A DNA stretch of 6,186 bases from an uncultured Clostridia bacterium (GTDB lineage Bacteria; Bacillota; Clostridia; Oscillospirales; Acutalibacteraceae), in contig CAMVBD010000097.1 in assembly GCA_947165615.1 (NCBI GenBank), forward strand, positions 1-6,186. The letters run 5' to 3'. A program made the position numbers and the translations under genes. Below, one piece after another: positions 1-6,186 of this stretch (the stretch's first letter is position 1; each line of letters opens with the position of its first letter). The notes beneath the pieces were generated by a model. It made no database searches. It was not told the DNA's origin and worked only from the letters and a program-made list of their open reading frames with translations.

Positions 1-1375
<1,375 letters not shown>

Positions 1376-1411
1376 AAAAAATTTTCAAAGGCTCGGTAAA
1401 AACCACGCTAT

Positions 1412-1440
1412 ATTTTAACACCAATCCGCCCGAATGTAAA
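1412..1440 (-). promoter_or_regulatory. Sigma-A promoter of the pyruvate:ferredoxin oxidoreductase gene
   Basis: On the minus strand, TTTACA (1435-1440) is followed by exactly 17 bases and TAAAAT (1412-1417). Each hexamer has five of six consensus bases, and a TG one base before the -10 makes it an extended -10. Transcription would start near 1405, giving a leader of about 45 bases. A perfect inverted repeat, CCCGAAT (1429-1435) and ATTCGGG (1448-1454), overlaps the -35 and could be an operator. Confidence 0.8.
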
Positions 1441-1500
1441 TAAGAAAATTCGGGAAAATCGGGAAATATAGAAAGTAATCAATAATATAATAGATTTATT

Positions 1501-1541
1501 ACATTATATAAAAGGACTCCGGCCAAGATCGGTCGGAGTCC
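1501..1541 (-). terminator. Intrinsic terminator of the dockerin-protein gene
   Basis: A perfect 8-base-pair stem, GGACTCCG (1514-1521) with CGGAGTCC (1534-1541), has a 12-base loop region. Read on the minus strand it is followed directly by TTTTATATAATG. It begins 33 bases after the TGA stop at 1575-1577. In the plus direction the hairpin is followed by CAAAGATC, so it works only for the minus-strand gene. Confidence 0.88.
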
Positions 1542-1574
1542 AAAGATCAAAAGGACAAAGGATGCTTTATATAA

Positions 1575-4500
1575 TCAATAGAGTTTCAGTTTTTCAAGGC
1601 CCACAGCGGCGCGCAGGATCAGGCGGGCGTCGGAGGCAGTGATTTTTTCGCCGCCCTCGACAAGGCTTGCGTCTTTTTTCCATGCGTTCGGCGTTTCAAG
1701 TTCCACGGCGGAACGCAAAGCATAGCGGGCGTCAGCGGCGGTCACCTTGCCATCGCCGTCGTTATCGCCCTTGACGATAATCGTCTCTTTCGTGCCGTCG
1801 GGTTTTACGAGCACCATGCCGGAGCCGAGCGCGTCGTCCTTCTTTGCTTCCGTTCCGTCCGCTTTCAGCAGTTTCGCGCCGTCGCCTGCCGCTTTCAGCA
1901 GCCCGGATGAAGTCTGGTTCGGTGCGGAATAGACCTTGCCTTTGGCCTCTTTTGCGGTATCGGTGTCAACGACAGGCACCTCGAGTTTAGCAGTCGCACG
2001 GTTTTCAGCAAAACCGCATACGGAGCATGTGCGGGTTTCTGTACCCTCTGCGGTGTAGGTCGCGGGCGTCGTGACTGTCCATTCACCATAGGTGTGCTCG
2101 CCGGTTGCGGGGATCACGGTGTTTTCATTGCGCTTTTCATGGCAGACCGTGCATTCCTCATGTTTGAGACCGGTTTCTCCGCAGGTCGCGGGTTTATCGA
2201 CGATCTCTTTCCACTGATGCTCGCCGGTCGCGGGAATCACGGTGTTTTCACTGCGCTTTTCATGGCAGACCGTGCATTCCTCATGTTTGAGGCCGGTTTC
2301 CCCACAGGTCGCGGCTTTATCGACGACCCACTCGAAGATGTGCGTATGATCTTCTTTGATTTTTAGGGTAAGTGTGCCGCCTTGCGCCGAAATATCACCC
2401 GTATCAGAAATCTCTACGTCAATCGTCGTCGACGTGGCGTCGGGATCGATGCAGTCAAAAATGAGTTCTGCCGCCTCGAAGGAATAGGCGTTAACGTTCA
2501 GTTTTTCAGATGTCCACCAGAGAGAGGGCTCCCACAGAGCATTTCTGAAATAGGCGCTGTATCTCAATTCTCCCTGCTCCCTTTCGATATAGTCATAATA
2601 GTACTCGCGTGCATCCGCCGTAATCCTGGCATCTTTGCCGACTATCAGTTTGTTGAAACGCAGCACATCGGCGTCAAAAAGGATCTCAAGGTCGAGCGAT
2701 CGCAGATCAATGCAGCTCTCATATGACAAAAGAACTCGATAGGAACCGTTTTCGTCCTTTCCGAGGGAGTAAAGCCTGAATGTCGGAAGGGTGGAGTCGG
2801 CGCAGATATCGCAGACGGTATCCGCGTTTGCGTCCGTGTGCCCCGGCGCGAACAGGACGCCCCCTCCGCTGACAAAGGTTTTGCAATCCAGACAATAGAC
2901 GCCGGCCTCAACGCCGTTTTTGACGCAAGTTTCTGCCCTGCCCTCTGTTTCGACGGTATTTTCGTGCGGGCACTGGTTTTCCTGTCGATGCAGATCGATC
3001 GTCAGCGACGTTTTCTCGGCGGATACGCCATCTGTACACAGACTTAAAAAACACAGTTCAGTAGAATCCGCGTCGGGATCCTTTACTTCAAAATACAGAA
3101 TATCCGCCTCGAAGAACGAAGCATTGACAGACAAGCCCAAATCTTTCCAAGTCTCGGCATCCCAGAGTTGCTCTCTGAAAAAAGAAGCGTAACGAATATA
3201 ACCTGGATTTTCAAGATTAAAGTCACTGACAAAGTCTCGCCCGACGGTACTCCCGTCTGCACCGACGGAATGTTTGACTGCCGACAGAATCTCGTTGTCA
3301 TACTCAAGTGTGGCGTCAAGGGTTTTTAACCCCTCGCAGTTCGAATAATATATGCCCACGCGCAGCAACCCGTTTTTGCTGTCCATCTGTACAAGACGAA
3401 TCTCCGGGTCCATCAGCTGCGAACAAACATCGCAGATACCGTCGCAGTTTTCGTCGATGTGCCCCAACGCGGGTATCGGTTCATGCCCTTCGATATAGGT
3501 TTCGCAGTCAAGACAAAACACACCTTGCGTGTAGCCGCTGCTCACACAAGTCGCAGGCACGGCTTCGACCTCCGTCGTGTTCGTGTGCGCACAGATTTCG
3601 ACCGGAACTATTGTGGACTGCGCCGTATGGCTTCTAAGCGTTTCTCCACCGATACGCAAAAGAGCATCCAGCGTAGGAGCGGGAACGTTCTGCTGTTTTT
3701 TTGTAAAAGTAACAGTCAGCAGCGGAAGGTTCTCCACGTCGATCTGAGAAAGAACGGAGGCGTACGATTCATACCTATCCTGTGTCAGCAATTCTTCTCT
3801 GAAACACCCCGATACGGCGAGCATGCCGTTATTCTCGCCACAATAATACATCAATGATTCATACTTATAGTTTGACTCCAATAGGTTCAGCGCATCGGTT
3901 TTTTCGGTATCACCACTGAATTCGAGCGAGGAAGTGTCGTAATACAGAACGGCGTCAAAACTTTTGAGACCGACGGCGTTCTTTGCCCAAACAGTCAGGG
4001 TCACGGTATCGCCGTCATCCCGCAATTCATAAGGAAGAAGCAGATTCGTTTCTGCCTCGAACGCCGTTTTTTCGGTGCGGATCACCTCGCTCGCGGAAGG
4101 GAGATCTGAGAGATTCTCCAGCCCGACAGACTCTCGAAGGATCAAGCGCGCATCGGCTGCAGTGATCTTCCCATCCAGATCCATATCGGCGGCAATGAAC
4201 ACATCGCTGCCTTCTGGGAAGTTCTCCAAATCTACAGCTCTTCTGAGAACGAGGCGCGCGTCTGCGGCGGAAATAATCCCGTCCTGATCCACGTCGCCGC
4301 TCACATTCTTTCCCGCAGAGTTTATCACGAGTTGCGTTGTCGATGAAACCTGAATCCCCGAGGTCTCCTTCATCTGAAGTTGAAGCATTGTGGAGGCGAA
4401 GTCACCATTGAGTTTATTGAACCACAGTTCCAGACACTCCAACTCTTCTGCATTGATATCAACGGGTTCATACTCATCTCTTGAGTCCTCGGCGAAAGTG

Positions 4501-5129
4501 TCGTGATCCACGAACTGATCCTTGTCATAAAACGAGATTTTCCACACCCCGCGCTCTTCGTCGTTGGATTGTTCCACGAAATTATGCGACTTCGTATTGC
4601 TGAATTGCGCTGCGTCATCTCCCAAATCCACAGACCAATCCGAAGAAATGACGTTCGCATCATAAAGGACTTCAAAATCTGCAGATTTTAGTCCGATGCA
4701 ATTCTTTGCGACCAAAAGAACAGAAAAACTATCCCCGTCGTCTTCTCCGGGCAGAAGCACAAGTTCGGCATCTTCCTTCGCTGTTGACAAAGAAGAATAG
4801 GTGTAAACGTCCGGCATGGAAATGGGTTCTGTAAGAGGATACTCCAGTTCGACCGCGGTACGCAATACAAACCGTGCGTCCGCTGCTGTCAGGCTGCCGC
4901 TTCCATTGATGTCACCAGCCTTAAACTCCCGACTTTCTGGTAAAAAGTTTTCAAACCCAACGGCTGCACGTATTATCAATCTGGCATCAGCTGCCGTAAT
5001 ATTACCGTCTGCGTCCACGTCGCCGTACGCAAAATCATCGGCGGATTCGCCCAGTGCAGAGACCGGGAAGAGGGTGATGATGAGAAGAAAACTCATTACA
5101 AGCGCCAGTGTTCTTTGGATTTTTCGCAT
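1575..5129 (-). CDS. Secreted multi-dockerin, cohesin-like scaffold protein with cysteine-rich repeats (1184 residues)
   Basis: No enzyme domain is recognised. A signal peptide spans residues 1 to about 25 (basic MRKIQR start, hydrophobic core, VSA before the likely cut). Modules in order: dockerin (36-99), cohesin-like (120-270), dockerin (278-340), cohesin-like (364-496), Cys module (513-569), cohesin-like (576-713), Cys module (720-776), cohesin-like (783-924), three Cys-x-x-Cys repeats (928-1044), a linker (1053-1119) and a C-terminal dockerin (1121-1181). Dockerins fold around calcium and bind cohesins in cellulosome-type complexes; carrying both kinds suggests a scaffold or self-associating extracellular protein (inference). 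There is no LPxTG motif or C-terminal membrane segment. The start at 5129 is chosen because AAGGAGG lies 8 bases upstream and the signal peptide begins there; an in-frame ATG at 5186 lies beyond the leader terminator. Codon use is more relaxed than in the neighbouring oxidoreductase gene. Dockerin calls are firm; cohesin-like calls rest on pattern similarity. Confidence 0.93.
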   Translation of the reverse strand: MRKIQRTLALVMSFLLIITLFPVSALGESADDFAYGDVDADGNITAADARLIIRAAVGFENFLPESREFKAGDINGSGSLTAADARFVLRTAVELEYPLTEPISMPDVYTYSSLSTAKEDAELVLLPGEDDGDSFSVLLVAKNCIGLKSADFEVLYDANVISSDWSVDLGDDAAQFSNTKSHNFVEQSNDEERGVWKISFYDKDQFVDHDTFAEDSRDEYEPVDINAEELECLELWFNKLNGDFASTMLQLQMKETSGIQVSSTTQLVINSAGKNVSGDVDQDGIISAADARLVLRRAVDLENFPEGSDVFIAADMDLDGKITAADARLILRESVGLENLSDLPSASEVIRTEKTAFEAETNLLLPYELRDDGDTVTLTVWAKNAVGLKSFDAVLYYDTSSLEFSGDTEKTDALNLLESNYKYESLMYYCGENNGMLAVSGCFREELLTQDRYESYASVLSQIDVENLPLLTVTFTKKQQNVPAPTLDALLRIGGETLRSHTAQSTIVPVEICAHTNTTEVEAVPATCVSSGYTQGVFCLDCETYIEGHEPIPALGHIDENCDGICDVCSQLMDPEIRLVQMDSKNGLLRVGIYYSNCEGLKTLDATLEYDNEILSAVKHSVGADGSTVGRDFVSDFNLENPGYIRYASFFREQLWDAETWKDLGLSVNASFFEADILYFEVKDPDADSTELCFLSLCTDGVSAEKTSLTIDLHRQENQCPHENTVETEGRAETCVKNGVEAGVYCLDCKTFVSGGGVLFAPGHTDANADTVCDICADSTLPTFRLYSLGKDENGSYRVLLSYESCIDLRSLDLEILFDADVLRFNKLIVGKDARITADAREYYYDYIEREQGELRYSAYFRNALWEPSLWWTSEKLNVNAYSFEAAELIFDCIDPDATSTTIDVEISDTGDISAQGGTLTLKIKEDHTHIFEWVVDKAATCGETGLKHEECTVCHEKRSENTVIPATGEHQWKEIVDKPATCGETGLKHEECTVCHEKRNENTVIPATGEHTYGEWTVTTPATYTAEGTETRTCSVCGFAENRATAKLEVPVVDTDTAKEAKGKVYSAPNQTSSGLLKAAGDGAKLLKADGTEAKKDDALGSGMVLVKPDGTKETIIVKGDNDGDGKVTAADARYALRSAVELETPNAWKKDASLVEGGEKITASDARLILRAAVGLEKLKLY
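1587..1769 (-). other. Dockerin module 3, C-terminal, second calcium loop degenerate (residues 1121-1181)
   Basis: The first motif, GDNDGDGKVTAADARYALR, is intact. The second, LVEGGEKITASDARLILR, keeps the helix and the last Asp but has lost the first acidic ligands and the loop glycine. The protein ends three residues after this repeat. Confidence 0.85.
1998..2348 (-). other. Three tandem Cys-x-x-Cys repeats (residues 928-1044)
   Basis: Two nearly identical units contain ATCGETGLKHEECTVCHEKR and end IPATGEH. A third, divergent unit, PATYTAEGTETRTCSVCGF, has Tyr in place of the first Cys. The type is widespread in secreted clostridial proteins, usually as a stalk or spacer before the C-terminal binding module. 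Function is unknown. Confidence 0.8.
2095..2340 (-). repeat. Tandem 123-base direct repeat encoding 41 residues
   Basis: Two copies lie head to tail (2095-2217 and 2218-2340). Over the first 110 bases they differ at 7 positions, of which five are silent and two change residues (Ser/Asn and Ala/Pro). The repeat is in frame within the Cys-x-x-Cys stalk. Confidence 0.92.
2358..2783 (-). other. Cohesin-like module 4 (residues 783-924)
   Basis: It contains CIDLRSLDLEILFDADVLRF, then ELRYSAYFRNALWEPSLW and YSFEAAELIFDCIDPDATS, aligning along its whole length with module 3. Confidence 0.62.
2802..2972 (-). other. Cysteine module B (residues 720-776)
   Basis: It repeats module A with CPHENT, AETC, YCLDC and a terminal HTDANADTVCDIC. 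It has the same length and same position before a cohesin-like module, which points to duplication of a combined Cys plus cohesin-like unit. Confidence 0.75.
2991..3404 (-). other. Cohesin-like module 3 (residues 576-713)
   Basis: It contains CEGLKTLDATLEYDNEILS, then YIRYASFFREQLWDAETW and ASFFEADILYFEVKDPDADS. It is most similar to module 4, so modules 3 and 4 look like a duplicated pair. Confidence 0.62.
3423..3593 (-). other. Cysteine module A (residues 513-569)
   Basis: A CAHTNT start, PATC, FCLDC and a terminal HIDENCDGICDVC make up a cysteine-rich spacer between cohesin-like modules 2 and 3. The end motif D-x-N-x-D-x-x-CDxC is common in clostridial surface proteins. Metal binding is possible but not shown. 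A second copy occurs at 2802-2972. Confidence 0.75.
3642..4040 (-). other. Cohesin-like module 2 (residues 364-496)
   Basis: It contains DDGDTVTLTVWAKNAVGLKS followed by FDAVLYYDTSSLEF, closely parallel to module 1, then GMLAVSGCFREELL and LPLLTVTF. The FRE-x-L segment corresponds to FREQLW in module 3 and FRNALW in module 4. Confidence 0.65.
4110..4298 (-). other. Dockerin module 2 (residues 278-340)
   Basis: There are two calcium motifs, GDVDQDGIISAADARLVLR and ADMDLDGKITAADARLILR, each with intact D-x-D-x-D-G loops and the ADAR helix start. It is an internal dockerin between cohesin-like modules 1 and 2. Confidence 0.9.
4320..4772 (-). other. Cohesin-like module 1 (residues 120-270)
   Basis: The segment has the cohesin-type order of beta strands: GDSFSVLLVAKNCIGLKSAD, then FEVLYDANVISSDWSV, a later GVWKISFYDKDQF strand and a final LECLELWF. 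The I/VGLKS..F.VLYD signature recurs in module 2 and, more loosely, in modules 3 and 4. The assignment is by pattern and not confirmed by a profile search. Confidence 0.65.
4833..5024 (-). other. Dockerin module 1 (residues 36-99 of the scaffold protein)
   Basis: There are two F-hand calcium motifs. The first begins GDVDADGNITAADARLIIR and the second GDINGSGSLTAADARFVLR. Both keep the spaced acidic or Asn calcium ligands and the following helix, so the pair forms a complete dockerin. It lies directly behind the signal peptide, whereas dockerins are more often at the C-terminus. Confidence 0.9.
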
Positions 5130-5136
5130 TAGACAT

Positions 5137-5144
5137 ACCTCCTT
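5137..5144 (-). promoter_or_regulatory. Ribosome binding site of the scaffold protein gene
   Basis: The minus strand reads AAGGAGGT, with 8 bases between AAGGAGG and the ATG at 5129. This decides the start in favour of 5129 over the in-frame ATG at 5186. The out-of-frame ATG at 5136 touches the Shine-Dalgarno sequence. Confidence 0.93.
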
Positions 5145-5178
5145 AAAAAATAAAAACCGCGCAGCCGAAGCCGTGCGC
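5145..5178 (-). terminator. Terminator-like hairpin in the leader of the scaffold gene (candidate attenuator)
   Basis: On the minus strand, GCGCA and TGCGC (5159-5163 and 5174-5178) pair around an inner GC-TTCG-GC. They are followed by GG and TTTTTATTTTTT (5145-5156), which abuts the ribosome site. This is the shape of an intrinsic terminator in front of the gene it would switch off. The inner part has a two-base bulge, so the hairpin is good but not perfect. Confidence 0.68.
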
Positions 5179-5400
5179 AAAAACACGAGACTTCAGCCGT
5201 CGCCAAACGAATCGAATGCACCGAAGCACACACATGAGTTTTCACCGCACTGGAATCCCTTATTGTTTGCTAAAACCAGAAATACAAATGTGAGGTTTGT
5301 CGGTTCCATCTCTTTCGTCTGACGTATTAATTCTGCGTATCGGCAGAACGAAAACAAGTCTCTGGACAAACACAAAACATGCATTCATCTTTAACTCATT
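5179..5400 (-). promoter_or_regulatory. Long structured 5' leader of the scaffold gene, class not recognised
   Basis: From the predicted start near 5401 to the ATG is about 270 bases with no convincing gene. Three nested complementary pairs occur: GTTTGTC with GACAAAC (5295-5301/5365-5371), TTTCGT with ACGAAA (5313-5318/5348-5353), and TTCTGC with GCAGAA (5331-5336/5343-5348, sharing one base with the previous pair). Further on, 5221-5226 can pair with 5191-5196, while 5191-5199 can instead pair with 5162-5170 inside the terminator. This is the layout of an attenuator or riboswitch. I could not match it to a known class. Confidence 0.45.
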
Positions 5401-5462
5401 TGAGTTTAGCATAGCATAGAATTTTACACATGTCAACTCAAAAGGGGTAATCTTTTAACTCA
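5393..5462. promoter_or_regulatory. Operator-like AACTCA/TGAGTT boxes in the divergent promoter region
   Basis: Four copies of one hexamer lie within 70 bases: 5393-5398 and 5401-5406 as an inverted pair (AACTCATTTGAGTT), 5435-5440 and 5457-5462. The three same-orientation copies are 42 and 22 bases apart, close to whole helical turns. They sit over the start site and -35 of the minus promoter and just outside the -35 of the plus promoter. The protein that binds is unknown. Confidence 0.55.
5408..5436 (-). promoter_or_regulatory. Sigma-A promoter of the scaffold gene
   Basis: On the minus strand a perfect TTGACA (5431-5436) is separated by 17 bases from TATGCT (5408-5413), giving a start near 5401. 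A TGAGTT box overlaps the -35, and a 14-base near-palindrome covers the start site, so repression is plausible. Confidence 0.75.
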
Positions 5463-5468
5463 AAAACA

Positions 5469-5497
5469 TTACAATAAGAGCATGTGTTTCATATAAT
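5469..5497 (+). promoter_or_regulatory. Sigma-A promoter of the small helix-turn-helix gene
   Basis: TTACAA (5469-5474), 17 bases and a perfect TATAAT (5492-5497) give a start near 5504 and a leader of about 44 bases. It stands back to back with the scaffold-gene promoter, with 32 bases between the two -35 hexamers. Confidence 0.72.
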
Positions 5498-5547
5498 GAA
5501 ATATGTTCACAATCAATCTCAGCATTTCGCTTCGGAAAGAGGATAAA

Positions 5548-5790
5548 ATGGATATCAGCACTGCGGCAAAGGAGCGGATACTACAACTTTGCAGGGAACG
5601 GGGATAGACCGTCAACGGGCTTTCCTACCATTGCGGGCTGACACAGTCCACCCTGAACAACATCACGAGCGGGCGCAACAAAAGCATGACACTGTCCACG
5701 CTCAAAAAGATCTGCGACGGGTTTTCCATCACCGTTCAGGAGTTTTTCGACAACGATCTGTTTCGGGATCTGAATCAGGAGATCCAATAA
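5548..5790 (+). pseudogene. Small XRE-type helix-turn-helix regulator interrupted by TAG at codon 20
   Basis: The reading frame from the ATG at 5548 to the TAA at 5788-5790 would encode an 80-residue DNA-binding protein of the Cro/CI (XRE) kind. Visible are helix 1 (TAAKERILQLCRERG), then TVNGLSYHCGLTQSTLNNI as the helix-turn-helix, SGRNKSMTLSTLKKICDGF, and EFFDNDLFRDLNQEI at the end. An in-frame TAG at 5605-5607 lies between helices 1 and 2. A Leu codon TTG here would fit the family and needs one base change. The rest of the frame is intact, so the break is recent, a sequencing error, or read through. The ribosome site AGAGGA (5538-5543) is 4 bases from the ATG. No alternative start follows the stop except an ATG at codon 47, too late to make the DNA-binding helices. 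Confidence 0.82.
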
Positions 5791-5799
5791 AAGAGCTTT

Positions 5800-5841
5800 A
5801 TCGCTAATTTAGAAAATTACTCGGCGATTGTTGTCATTTTT
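5800..5841 (+). terminator. Weak intrinsic terminator after the helix-turn-helix gene
   Basis: ATCGC (5800-5804) pairs with GCGAT (5824-5828), and an inner TAATTT/AAATTA stem has an AGA loop and a CTCG bulge on one side. TGTTGTCATTTTT follows. The stem is A/T-rich and the T run is late, so confidence is limited. Confidence 0.4.
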
Positions 5842-5853
5842 CCAAAAAAACTC

Positions 5854-5882
5854 TTTACAACGATAAACCCTTATGCTATAAT
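5854..5882 (+). promoter_or_regulatory. Sigma-A promoter of rpsO
   Basis: TTTACA (5854-5859), 17 bases and a perfect TATAAT (5877-5882), with an extended -10 TGC directly before it. This strong promoter suits a ribosomal protein gene, with a start near 5889 and a leader of about 100 bases. Confidence 0.85.
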
Positions 5883-5888
5883 GTACTT

Positions 5889-5991
5889 CGTCCGGCTTCC
5901 CGGCGGCGGGTTCTTATCCGTCGGCATTTTCGGCGGCATTCACCTGTCCCCCGCTGAGACGTACGGATAATAAAATAAGAGGTGAAACAAC
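5889..5991 (+). promoter_or_regulatory. Foldable leader of rpsO, candidate S15 autoregulatory site
   Basis: A perfect 8-base-pair stem, TTATCCGT (5914-5921) with ACGGATAA (5963-5970), encloses CGGCGG/CCGCTG (5931-5936/5951-5956, one G-U). A small CCCG/CGGG hairpin (5899-5910) precedes it. The structure ends 7 bases before the Shine-Dalgarno AGAGGTG (5978-5984). S15 represses its own messenger in several bacteria through leader structures that differ between groups. That this one does so is inference. Confidence 0.5.
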
Positions 5992-6186
5992 ATGACACAG
6001 GCTGAAAAGCAGGCCATTATGGCCGAGTACGCGACGCACGAGGGCGACACCGGTTCCCCCGAAGTGCAGATCGCCGTTCTTACCAAGAGAATCAACGATC
6101 TGAACGAGCATCTGAAGATCCACAAGAAGGACCATCATTCCAGACGCGGCCTTCTGAAGATGGTCGGTCACAGAATAAACCTTCTT
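5992..6186 (+). CDS. rpsO: 30S ribosomal protein S15, N-terminal 65 residues (cut by window edge)
   Basis: A small-subunit ribosomal protein that binds 16S rRNA in the platform and helps assemble S6 and S18. Residues 18-28 ([11 protein letters not shown]) and 46-54 (KDHHSRRGL) are the family's conserved blocks, followed by [12 protein letters not shown]. The family is usually about 88-89 residues, so roughly three quarters is present and the last part lies beyond the window. AGAGGTG stands 7 bases before the ATG. The gene has its own promoter and leader, and in many Bacillota it is followed by pnp, which cannot be checked here. Confidence 0.97.
   Translation, partial: MTQAEKQAIMAEYATHEGDTGSPEVQIAVLTKRINDLNEHLKIHKKDHHSRRGLLKMVGHRINLL

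Noticed and set aside
1514..1541. The hairpin considered as a bidirectional terminator
   Set aside because: In the plus direction no T run follows, and no plus-strand gene ends before it.
2094..2726. Two plus-strand frames opposite the Cys-x-x-Cys repeats, one with an internal repeat
   Set aside because: The internal repeat is simply the antisense of the tandem 123-base repeat. There is no ribosome site and the minus-strand frame explains the region.
5130..5186. An N-terminal extension of the scaffold protein from the in-frame ATG at 5186
   Set aside because: The extension would run through the leader hairpin, T run and ribosome site, and would put 19 residues in front of a normal signal peptide. 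The ATG at 5129 has a near-perfect Shine-Dalgarno.
4816..5322. A 168-codon plus-strand frame at the 5' end of the scaffold gene
   Set aside because: It lies antisense to the signal peptide and dockerin 1, runs through the leader, and lacks a start signal or family resemblance.
5193..5384. A 63-codon minus-strand frame in the leader, considered as a leader peptide
   Set aside because: There is no convincing ribosome site and no recognisable composition or motif, and an overlapping 42-codon frame from 5388 is equally weak. A regulatory leader peptide is not excluded but not supported.
5145..5400. A cyclic-di-GMP or other named riboswitch in the leader
   Set aside because: I could not place any conserved core of a known class, so it is reported only as an unclassified structured leader.
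5581..5807. Open frames of 68 and 72 codons on both strands over the helix-turn-helix gene
   Set aside because: Both are shadows of the interrupted regulator, whose frame carries clear family residues on both sides of the TAG.
5914..6171. Minus-strand frames of 61 and 85 codons over the rpsO start
   Set aside because: They are antisense to a clear S15 coding start with promoter and Shine-Dalgarno.

Overview
The window looks like a chromosomal fragment of a low-oxygen Clostridia-type bacterium (Bacillota), probably an uncultured gut or rumen member of the Ruminococcaceae/Oscillospiraceae kind. This is inferred from a pyruvate:ferredoxin oxidoreductase, strong AGGAGG ribosome sites, consensus sigma-A promoters, and a secreted dockerin protein carrying the Cys-x-x-Cys repeats typical of clostridial surface proteins. 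No taxonomic marker was searched.

Layout from left to right. (1) Bases 1-1361, minus strand: the first 453 residues of pyruvate:ferredoxin oxidoreductase, cut by the window edge, with its own promoter at 1412-1440. (2) Bases 1501-1541: a strong intrinsic terminator for the next gene. (3) Bases 1575-5129, minus strand: one 1184-residue secreted protein with three dockerin-type modules, four cohesin-like beta-sandwich modules and several cysteine-rich repeats, but no recognisable enzyme domain. (4) Bases 5130-5547: a 418-base divergent control region. It holds two back-to-back sigma-A promoters, four copies of the hexamer AACTCA/TGAGTT and, in the leader of the large gene, a set of nested complementary segments. 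The leader ends in a terminator-like hairpin just before the ribosome site. (5) Bases 5548-5790, plus strand: a small XRE-type helix-turn-helix regulator interrupted by an in-frame TAG at codon 20. (6) Bases 5791-5991: a weak terminator, an excellent sigma-A promoter and a foldable leader. (7) Bases 5992-6186, plus strand: the first 65 residues of ribosomal protein S15 (rpsO).

The two edge genes are housekeeping genes, and the accessory content lies between them. The most interesting parts are the dockerin/cohesin-like protein and its control region. Its domain makeup suggests an extracellular scaffold or self-associating protein. Its promoter carries repeated operator-like boxes next to a divergently transcribed, now interrupted, small regulator, and its messenger appears to begin with an attenuator-like structured leader. 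Whether the regulator ever controlled the scaffold gene is inference from position only.
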